Assembly: GCA_966250015.1 (NCBI GenBank)
Contig: CBINFS010000052.1
Coordinates: 1-21,019 of the forward strand
Direction of reading: 5' to 3'
From: CBINFS01 sp966250015
Lineage (GTDB): Bacteria; Bacteroidota; Rhodothermia; Rhodothermales; DASSAV01
Length of the DNA: 21,019 bases
Position 1 is the stretch's first letter. The number at the start of each line of letters is the position of its first letter. Below, one piece after another: positions 15,624-21,019 of this stretch. Position numbers and translations under genes: made by a program. Under the pieces are notes generated by a model, which made no database searches, was not told the DNA's origin, and saw only the letters and a program-made list of their open reading frames with translations.

Positions 15624-18005
15624 TCACGGCACCCAGCACACCCCCACCGTACCGATGACGATGTCCGACTTGCGCGGGCGGATCTCTACCGGCTGCAATT
15701 CGACCCGGAGCGGGTCGAAGCCGGTTTGCAGGGCGGCTACCTCCTCGTCAAACTGCGCCTGGAGGGCGTTCAGCCGCTCGCGGATGACCTCGACGTTCTC
15801 AGCGGCTCGCTGTACGTCGGCGCTCTCCTTGCTGATTCGGCCGACGCTCTTTGCTGCCGTGGAAGCGCGGCTCACGGTGCCCACCGTCCCACGCCGCCCC
15901 AGGAACGCACCCAGCAGCGTCGCACCGATCGAAAGCGCCGTGTTGAGCTTTTGCTGGCTGGCCTGAGCCTTTTCACGTTCCACCCGCTCCTCCGCCCGCC
16001 GGAGCTGATCCTCGAGCGTCTGAAGCCTTGAGGCGTATTTGGTTCTGAGCCGGGCTACTTCCTCGTCGCGCTGCTCGCGATGTGCCTGCGCAATTCGCGC
16101 GCGAAAATCACCTTCGGATTCGTTCGGTTGGGAAATGAGCTTCACCTCCCGACACTGCCAGAGGGTCAGCGTTTCCTGCTGGTACAGGTACCGCGCGAGC
16201 GATTTTTTCCAGGCGTCGAGGCTCTTTTCACGCGTCGCTCCGGAAGGAATCGAGGCGAACCCCGCATTTTCCACGGGCCGGGTGTCGAGCTGGTCTTTGG
16301 TTTCGCTCCGGCGTTCGCTTTCTTCCCATACGGCGTCGCAACCGTCGTCCGACAGCGGCGCGAGAAGCGTCCGGCTGGTCCAGACGTCCGTCCCGGATTT
16401 CGCATCGACGAAGTGGAGGTCGGCGATCCCTATGACCGCCGGGCGGTAGGTGACGTTGCCCGACCCGCCAAGCACCGGCAGGAAATACTCCGGCACGGTC
16501 GGTGGAAAAACGGGACGCTTGCCCGGCGTGGCCACTTCAACGGGCTGCGCCGGCGCTACTGGTGGCGCCTGCACGGCTGGTTCGGGTGCGGATTCCTGGG
16601 GGGCGCTGGAAAGGGTCCGGATCTGGGGCAACGTCAGTGGGCCTCGCAGGTAGCTCATGACCCAGCGCGTCTGAAATACCACGGGCCCCTCGTCGTGCAC
16701 ATTTCGCATGAGAAATACCCGGCTGCCGAGGCCCGACAGCAGCTTTTCGAGCTCGGCGCGGTCCAGGCTGCCCGCCGCTCCGGCAGCGCTCTCGAGCCCT
16801 TCGATCACTCGCATCTTGTCGCGCTCCGTCTGGAGCCGTCCGATGAACCACGTGCCGCAGTTCGAAAGGCCTTTGTAGTCCAGGTCCACCGGGTTCTGCG
16901 TCGAGAGCACGACGCCCAGCCCGAACGCCCTCGCCTGCTTGAGCAGCGTGAGCATCGGCAGCTTCGACGGTGGATTGGCCGAAGGAGGGAAGTAACCAAA
17001 AATCTCATCCATGTAGAGGATGGCGCGCAGGCTGCTCGTACCGGTCTGCGCCCGCATCCACGCAAGCACCTCGTTGAGCAGGACCGTCACGAAGAACATG
17101 CGCTCGGCGTCGGAGAGGTGGGCGATGTAGAGCACCGATACCCTTGGCTTGCCCTCGGGCGTATAGAACAGGCGCTGGACGTCCAGCGGCTCCCCTTCGA
17201 GCCACGCGCTGAATCCCGGCGACGCGAGGAGGTTGTTCAGGCTCATTGCGAGCTTGAACCGGTCCTTTGACGGATAATAGGACTCCAGGTCGAATACGCC
17301 GATTTTGTCGAACGACGGTTTCTGAATCTCCTGTATAATCGCGGCGATGTCGAGGCTGCGTCCTTCACGCCAGGCGTTGTTGAAGATGTTCGAGAGCAGG
17401 ATGTGCTCGCGGCTTTGTACCGGGTCGGCGTCGATTCCGAGCAGGCTGAGCAGGCCTGAAACGGCCGACATGATGCGTTCGCCGAGGGCGGTGGTATCCT
17501 GTGCGACTGCCGCCGAAGGGGCCGAAAACGACCGCAAGATCTGCAAGGGCCGGCCGGTGCTGTTGCCGGGGGTGTATACTGCCATGTCGACGGCTTCCCG
17601 GAGACGCCGGATCCGGTCCGAATCCTGACCCCACGACATCAGTCCGTTCCGCCAGCTCTCGGCCGTTTTGGCTGCCAACGCTTCCGGATCCATCCCTTTA
17701 CGCGCCGCCTCCGCTTCGTCGATCCACGGACGGAAATCGGCAGGCTGCAGGTCGGGGAACTGGAGCAGGATGTTCCCGAGGTCGCCCTTTGGATCGATCA
17801 GGATCGAGGGGATGCCGTCGATGGCCGCTTCCTCCAGGAGTGCGAGCGCCAGGCCGGTCTTGCCGCTGCCCGTCATACCGACCATCATCGCGTGTGTGGT
17901 CAGATCCTTCGCGTCGTACAGGATCAGGTCGTCCTTCAGCGCTCCGGCGGCCGTATCGTACTCTTTGCCCAGATAGAAAACGCCCAGCTTTTCAAAATCT
18001 TGCAT
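15624..18005 (-). CDS. HerA/FtsK-type (DUF87-like) ATPase with C-terminal coiled coil
   Basis: The ATG at 18005 is preceded by GGGAG at a seven-base spacing, and gives 793 residues; an upstream in-frame start at 18059 has no such site. The Walker A motif GMTGSGKT is at 43-50, followed by SILIDPKGDLGN around 67-78, a pairing typical of the HerA/VirB4/FtsK branch of ATPases. Walker B is ILYMDEIFGYF with Asp-333 and Glu-334, and LSTQNPVDLDYKGLSNCGTWFIGRLQ downstream matches the conserved sensor and arginine region. Residues about 500-530 are Pro/Ala-rich. The last 180 residues are two coiled-coil stretches around a Gly/Ala hydrophobic patch (TALSIGATLLGAFLG) that could touch a membrane. Motor proteins of this type pump DNA or protein through a ring. 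No partner nuclease gene adjoins it, so its role is open. Confidence 0.88.
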   Translation of the reverse strand: MQDFEKLGVFYLGKEYDTAAGALKDDLILYDAKDLTTHAMMVGMTGSGKTGLALALLEEAAIDGIPSILIDPKGDLGNILLQFPDLQPADFRPWIDEAEAARKGMDPEALAAKTAESWRNGLMSWGQDSDRIRRLREAVDMAVYTPGNSTGRPLQILRSFSAPSAAVAQDTTALGERIMSAVSGLLSLLGIDADPVQSREHILLSNIFNNAWREGRSLDIAAIIQEIQKPSFDKIGVFDLESYYPSKDRFKLAMSLNNLLASPGFSAWLEGEPLDVQRLFYTPEGKPRVSVLYIAHLSDAERMFFVTVLLNEVLAWMRAQTGTSSLRAILYMDEIFGYFPPSANPPSKLPMLTLLKQARAFGLGVVLSTQNPVDLDYKGLSNCGTWFIGRLQTERDKMRVIEGLESAAGAAGSLDRAELEKLLSGLGSRVFLMRNVHDEGPVVFQTRWVMSYLRGPLTLPQIRTLSSAPQESAPEPAVQAPPVAPAQPVEVATPGKRPVFPPTVPEYFLPVLGGSGNVTYRPAVIGIADLHFVDAKSGTDVWTSRTLLAPLSDDGCDAVWEESERRSETKDQLDTRPVENAGFASIPSGATREKSLDAWKKSLARYLYQQETLTLWQCREVKLISQPNESEGDFRARIAQAHREQRDEEVARLRTKYASRLQTLEDQLRRAEERVEREKAQASQQKLNTALSIGATLLGAFLGRRGTVGTVSRASTAAKSVGRISKESADVQRAAENVEVIRERLNALQAQFDEEVAALQTGFDPLRVELQPVEIRPRKSDIVIGTVGVCWVP

Positions 18006-18158
18006 TTCGTGCTCCCTGTTCGCGTGGATTGGCGTGGATACGTATGGAGTGTACACCAAATGAGAAATTGGAGCAAATGCCTCGGGTTGTCGATTGTAAC
18101 GGCAGGTTGTTAACTTGCCCGTCCATTCATTGGGAAATGCGTGCAGGAAGAAGAGATT
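18006..18158. promoter_or_regulatory. Divergent promoter region between ATPase and sigma-factor genes
   Basis: This 153-base gap must hold the start signals for both divergent genes. TGTCGA at 18088-18093 is the same hexamer found upstream of both DGPF genes. At the expected distance (17 nt later) the sequence is TAAC (18111-18114) in place of CGAC. A GTTAAC palindrome covers that place. This may be a weakened self-activated promoter, or a chance match. No usable promoter boxes were found for the minus-strand ATPase gene. Confidence 0.4.
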
Positions 18159-19388
18159 ATGCTGGAGAAGATTGAAGCGGTGTATCGTGCGGAGTCACGC
18201 CGAGTGCTCGCCACGTTGATTCGTCTGCTCGGCGATTTCGATCTCGCCGAAGACGCCTTGCAGGACGCCTTTGCGGCGGCAGTGGAAAGGTGGCCGGTGA
18301 ATGGGATTCCGGACAACCCGCGCGCCTGGCTCGTCTCGGCCGGCCGCTTTCGCGCAATCGACGCCATCCGCCGCCGCGCCCGCTTCGACGCCTCTCTTAT
18401 CGAGCTCGCAAACCGTCTTGAAGCAGACTCGTCCGACGCCGAGCTGTCCGAAAAGGAAGAAATCGAGGACGACCGCCTGCGGCTCATTTTTACGTGCTGC
18501 CACCCCGCACTCGCTCTGGAAGCCCAGGTCGCCCTGACCCTCCGTGAGGTATGCGGCCTGACGACCGAAGAGATCGCACGGGCCTTTCTCACCTCGCCGC
18601 CCACACTCGCCCAGCGCATCGTGCGCGCCAAACGGAAGATCCGCGACGCCCGGATACCGTACGAGGTGCCGTCACGGAACGAGCTGCCGGAGAGGCTCGA
18701 TGCCGTCCTTCACGTGGTGTACCTCGTCTTCAACGAAGGTTACTCCGCCTCGTCGGGCGACTCGGTGACGCGTACGGACCTCTCAAACGAAGCGATCTAT
18801 CTGGGGCGCCTGCTCCTCGAGCTGCTGCCTGAACCCGAAGTGATGGGCCTGCTCGCGCTGATGCTCCTCCACGAAGCACGCCGCCCCGCCCGCACGACGC
18901 CGGACGGCGACCTCGTGCTCCTCGAAGAGCAGGACCGCTCCCGCTGGAACCGTGCCTTCATCGACGAAGGCCTCGCGCTGCTCGACCGTGCGCAGGCCTC
19001 ACTCGAAGTTGGGCCGTTCACCGTTCAGGCCGCCATCGCGGCGGTGCACGCCCAAGCCCCCGACGCCGAATCGACCGATTGGGCCCGTATCGTTGGGCTC
19101 TACGATACCCTCTTGTTGATTACTGCTTCTCCAATCGTCGAGCTCAACCGCGCGGTGGCCGTCGCCATGCACGACGGCCCGGCCGAAGGCCTCAGGCTCG
19201 TCGAAGACCTGCTCGCACGGGGCGAGCTGGCCGACTACCACCTCGCCCACGCAACGCGCGCCGACCTGTATCGCCGCCTCGGCCGCACCCGCGAGGCGCG
19301 TGACGCCTACCGGCAGGCGCTCGACCTCGCACGGCAGGAACCCGAAAAACGATTCCTCCGCAGACGCCTGACCGAGCTCGCCGGATGA
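18159..19388 (+). CDS. ECF42-type RNA polymerase sigma factor with C-terminal DUF6596/TPR region
   Basis: The 409-residue product starts at ATG 18159 behind the purine-rich AGGAAGAAGAG; a GTG at 18141 would add six residues. Region 2 is at the N-terminus (LLGDFDLAEDALQDAFAAAVERWP, then PRAWLVSAGRFRAIDAIRRRARF). Region 4 follows at about 115-165 with LTLREVCGLTTEEIARAFLTSPPTLAQRIVRAKRKI. The rest is the long extension that marks this group: DAVLHVVYLVFNEGYSASSG, and near the end TPR-like helices including VELNRAVAVAMHDGPAEGLRLVEDL. Such sigma factors lack a separate anti-sigma factor, and none is encoded here; the extension is thought to control activity. Two DGPF genes follow immediately, the usual partners and targets of this group. 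The inducing signal is unknown. Confidence 0.93.
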   Translation: MLEKIEAVYRAESRRVLATLIRLLGDFDLAEDALQDAFAAAVERWPVNGIPDNPRAWLVSAGRFRAIDAIRRRARFDASLIELANRLEADSSDAELSEKEEIEDDRLRLIFTCCHPALALEAQVALTLREVCGLTTEEIARAFLTSPPTLAQRIVRAKRKIRDARIPYEVPSRNELPERLDAVLHVVYLVFNEGYSASSGDSVTRTDLSNEAIYLGRLLLELLPEPEVMGLLALMLLHEARRPARTTPDGDLVLLEEQDRSRWNRAFIDEGLALLDRAQASLEVGPFTVQAAIAAVHAQAPDAESTDWARIVGLYDTLLLITASPIVELNRAVAVAMHDGPAEGLRLVEDLLARGELADYHLAHATRADLYRRLGRTREARDAYRQALDLARQEPEKRFLRRRLTELAG

Positions 19389-19400
19389 TTTGGCGCCGAC

Positions 19401-19427
19401 TGTCGATCTCCGTCTCCTTCAATCGAC
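19401..19427 (+). promoter_or_regulatory. Putative ECF42-dependent promoter of the first DGPF gene
   Basis: TGTCGA (19401-19406) and CGAC (19424-19427) are separated by 17 nt. The same pair with the same spacing precedes the second DGPF gene, and the four bases after TGTCGA (TCTC) are also identical. The site begins 12 bases after the sigma-factor stop codon and leaves an untranslated leader of about 30 bases. From memory, a TGTCGA -35 element and a CG(A/T)C -10 element were described for ECF42 targets in Streptomyces; I could not check this. Confidence 0.7.
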
Positions 19428-19465
19428 TATAGACCAACCGGATCCATCATTTTTCTCTCAAAGCC

Positions 19466-19798
19466 ATGAAATACGTCTGCCTGGTTTACGGCGAAGAAGA
19501 AAAGCTTCGAGAAATCCCCGACGCCGAATGTTTCGCCAACGGCGAGTCGCTCCGTGTGTCGGGGCACTACATCGCCGCCGAAGCCCTCGAGCCCGTCGAA
19601 ACGGCCACCACCGTCCGTGTCCGCAAGGGCGTCCTCTCCGTCACCGACGGTCCGTTTGCCGAAACGAAGGAGCAGCTCGCCGGCTTCTACCTCATCGACG
19701 CCCGCGACTTGAACGACGCCATCCGCGTCGCCTCCAAAATTCCCCCCGCCCGCGTCGGCAGTATCGAAATCCGCCCGGTACGAGAACTGAAACCGTGA
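19466..19798 (+). CDS. YCII-related (DGPF) family protein, first copy
   Basis: This 110-residue protein is a single YCII-related domain. It starts MKYVCLVYGEEEKL, contains the ALEPVETATTVRVRKG strand region, and has the signature VTDGPFAETKEQLAGFYLIDA at about 51-71, from which the name DGPF comes. It ends with IEIRPVREL. The family adopts a small dimeric ferredoxin-like fold related to muconolactone isomerase-like proteins; the biochemical activity of this branch is not established. It lies 77 bases after the ECF42 sigma gene and carries its own putative sigma-dependent promoter. The ribosome-binding site is weak (AAAG). Confidence 0.92.
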   Translation: MKYVCLVYGEEEKLREIPDAECFANGESLRVSGHYIAAEALEPVETATTVRVRKGVLSVTDGPFAETKEQLAGFYLIDARDLNDAIRVASKIPPARVGSIEIRPVRELKP

Positions 19799-19826
19799 GC
19801 TAATGAGCAAATGCTACAATTTGAGC

Positions 19827-20150
19827 CGCAGTCCGCGGATGACGCTCAGTTCCACGGATGTTTTTTGATGGGGTGTAGGCAGATGTCGGGACGAGTTTTC
19901 CTACGGGATACTTCCAAAAAACGTCATCCCGGCCGCCGAGCCGGGATCCAGGCAACCGTACGGCTTGCTTCATTGTCAGAGCAATCAGTATTCATCTCCT
20001 GGATCTCCGCCTTCGCGGAGATGACGTGATTGTAAGGTGTTTTTACAGTAATAAACGTCCCGTCCTTGGTCTCCTCCCCTCAAAGTAATATCTGCAAATC
20101 TGCGCCATCGGCGGATCGTAGTTCATTTATTTCTTCGCGCCTTCGCGTGA
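19827..20150. repeat. Composite nested inverted repeat, copy B
   Basis: Copy B shows the same order as copy A in its left half: CACGGATG and a T tract (19853-19866), GATGGGGT, AGTTTTC, TTCCAAAAA, then the REPIN-like core at 19922-20028. To the right lie TGCGCCATC (20101-20109), related to a word at 15590-15598 in copy A, and TTCTTCGCGCCTTCGCG (20131-20147), which is the exact reverse complement of the left outer block of copy A. The distance from the GGATG word to CGTCAT is 68-69 bases in both copies, so the layers were probably acquired or moved as a unit. Confidence 0.72.
19922..20028. repeat. REPIN-like inverted hairpin doublet, copy B
   Basis: The left unit starts CGTCAT and ends ATCCAGG with an 8-bp stem (19926-19933 with 19940-19947). 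The right unit at 19998-20028 is identical to that of copy A. Compared with copy A, the third base pair of the left stem is C-G in place of T-A, a compensatory change that keeps the hairpin. The 45-base spacer is unrelated to that of copy A. Confidence 0.78.
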
Positions 20151-20209
20151 GAATAATAACAGCTTAGTAGAATCGGCTCCCCAAAAAATTGTGATATACT
20201 AAAAAGGAT

Positions 20210-20236
20210 TGTCGATCTCACCTCGTGCCGTTCGAC
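20210..20236 (+). promoter_or_regulatory. Putative ECF42-dependent promoter of the second DGPF gene
   Basis: TGTCGA (20210-20215) followed after 17 nt by CGAC (20233-20236) repeats the arrangement upstream of the first DGPF gene, including the TCTC directly after the first hexamer. Transcription would begin near 20243 and leave a leader of nearly 60 bases before the ATG at 20301. Two independent occurrences at the two expected target genes make chance unlikely. Confidence 0.7.
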
Positions 20237-20300
20237 CAGTAAATAGAAGCCGGGCATGCCGGCTCTTTTCCAGTCAACCAGAACAACCGGAGACACGATC

Positions 20301-20729
20301 ATGCGCGTAATGGTGTTAATCAAGGCCAATGAGAAGTCGGAAGCGGGCATCATGCCGAGTGAGCAGCTCCTGAACGAGATGACGAAATACAACGAGGAGT
20401 TGGTGAACGCAGGCATCATGCTTACGGGTGAGGGGCTTCGTCCAAGCTCCAAAGGGAAGCGCGTCCGGTTCCAGGATGGCAAGACGACCGTGATCGACGG
20501 CCCGTTCGCCGAAACGAAAGAGCTGATTGCCGGCTTCTGGATATGGAAGGTGAAATCGATGGATGAAGCGGTCGAATGGATCAAACGTGTCCCGAACACC
20601 GACGCCGAACCGGGCGAAGTAGCCGAGATCGAGATTCGTCAGATTAGTGAAATGGAAGACTTCGGCGATGCGTACACCGAGGAGATGCGTGAAGCCGCAG
20701 AACGGATGCGCAGGCAGCTCGCCGGCTAA
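20301..20729 (+). CDS. YCII-related (DGPF) family protein, second copy
   Basis: The ATG at 20301 has GGAGA at 20289-20293, seven bases upstream; an in-frame ATG at 20256 lacks such a site. The 142-residue product opens MRVMVLIKANEKSEAG, contains MTKYNEELVNAGIMLTGEGLRP, and has the signature VIDGPFAETKELIAGFWIWKV. It ends with IEIRQISEMEDFGDAYTEEM and a charged helix, about 30 residues longer than the first copy. The N-terminal insert and tail are the form most often seen beside ECF42 sigma factors. The two copies are clearly diverged, so they are not a recent duplication. Function beyond the fold is unknown. Confidence 0.92.
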   Translation: MRVMVLIKANEKSEAGIMPSEQLLNEMTKYNEELVNAGIMLTGEGLRPSSKGKRVRFQDGKTTVIDGPFAETKELIAGFWIWKVKSMDEAVEWIKRVPNTDAEPGEVAEIEIRQISEMEDFGDAYTEEMREAAERMRRQLAG

Positions 20730-20798
20730 CAGCCTTCACCGCGGATCTGGTCGCGACGTTGGGCAGGTAGCGGATACCTTCAGTGCCCTCCTCGCGCC

Positions 20799-21019
20799 TC
20801 ACCTCCCATAAAGAAGTTCCCGTAGCGCATCGATCGTGATCGCCTCGGAAGGTGCAAAGGCGTCCGAGGCCGCGTACTCGAGCACGCTCGCGTAAAGCTG
20901 GCGCGCCTCAGGGTAGCGGGTGATCCCCGGCAGGTTTGAAGAGACTACCAGCAACCTGCCCTCGCCCACGCGGTACTCGAAGACGAGCCCCAGCTTGTGG
21001 TTGCGGTTGATGTTGTCGA
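20799..21019 (-). CDS. C-terminal end of a large glycosidase-like protein (truncated by window edge)
   Basis: Reading the minus strand from the window edge gives 72 residues ending at TGA (20801-20799), with no start inside the window. The text DNINRNHKLGLVFEYRVGEG, then RLLVVSSNLPG, then PEARQLYASVLEYAASDAFAP, is a C-terminal segment I associate with large exported sugar-acting enzymes of Bacteroidota, mainly glycoside hydrolase family 2-like proteins. That is a memory-based match to a non-catalytic end, so the enzyme class is uncertain. Codon use matches the neighbouring genes. It converges on the second DGPF gene with 69 bases between stop codons, where no terminator is evident. Confidence 0.7.
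   Translation of the reverse strand, partial: DNINRNHKLGLVFEYRVGEGRLLVVSSNLPGITRYPEARQLYASVLEYAASDAFAPSEAITIDALRELLYGR

Larger units (their letters stand above)
19799..20300. other. Non-coding gap between the two DGPF genes, holding composite repeat copy B
   Basis: This 502-base gap is filled from about 19827 to 20150 by palindromic repeats related to those at 15283-15620. The last 140 bases contain AT-rich sequence (for example GTGATATACTAAAAA at 20191-20205) and then the TGTCGA-type promoter. No open frame with a ribosome-binding site was found. Confidence 0.6.

Noticed and set aside
16080..17270. A 396-codon plus-strand frame opposite the HerA-like ATPase
   Set aside because: The minus strand has intact Walker motifs and a good ribosome-binding site; the plus-strand text is Arg/His-rich with no domain.
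15624..18005. Reading the HerA-like ATPase as part of an anti-phage defence island
   Set aside because: No nuclease, Sir2, methylase or other defence gene lies beside it, and its neighbours are a sigma factor and repeats.
15283..20150. CRISPR array or transposon spanning the two repeat copies
   Set aside because: There are only two copies, 4.5 kb apart, with palindromic internal structure and no regular spacing, cas genes or transposase.

Overview
The window reads as a chromosomal segment of a GC-rich bacterium of the Bacteroidota/Rhodothermota kind, most likely close to Rhodothermales. The main clues are a C-terminal type IX secretion (Por) sorting domain on the first protein, GC-rich codon use, DUF4175 and DUF4159 proteins, and several Sec signal peptides. 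No rRNA, tRNA, CRISPR array, transposase or phage gene was seen. The assignment to a group is inference from protein style only.

Layout. (1) 1-489: the 3' end of a secreted endonuclease/exonuclease/phosphatase-family protein with a T9SS sorting domain. (2) 490-791: a leader with a possible operator and promoter. (3) 792-14337: seven tightly packed co-directional genes: TPR/gluzincin metallopeptidase, MoxR AAA+ ATPase, DUF58 protein, BatA-type VWA membrane protein, DUF4175 coiled-coil membrane protein, second VWA/amidotransferase-like membrane protein, and a secreted caspase-like (clan CD) protein with an altered active site. A DUF4159 protein (14351-15130) converges on this operon. (4) 15131-15623: a non-coding gap with composite palindromic repeat copy A. 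(5) 15624-18005, minus strand: a HerA/FtsK-type ATPase with a coiled-coil tail. (6) 18159-20729: a divergent ECF42-type sigma factor with C-terminal TPR region and two YCII-related (DGPF) proteins, separated by repeat copy B. (7) 20799-21019, minus strand: the C-terminal end of a large glycosidase-like protein.

How the genes may work together. The 792-15130 cluster has the logic of a MoxR system: an AAA+ chaperone with VWA (MIDAS) partners, here joined to large membrane proteins that combine VWA and amidotransferase-like folds, a long coiled-coil protein, and two secreted peptidase-fold proteins. An envelope-located assembly or quality-control machine is a reasonable inference, but no function is shown by the sequence.

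The sigma-factor region looks like a self-contained regulon. Both DGPF genes are preceded by TGTCGATCTC and, 17 nt after TGTCGA, by CGAC. The sigma gene itself has only the TGTCGA half plus a degraded second half. The two repeat copies are nested inverted repeats whose cores resemble REPINs (two inverted hairpins around a variable spacer), and their stems show a compensatory base change.
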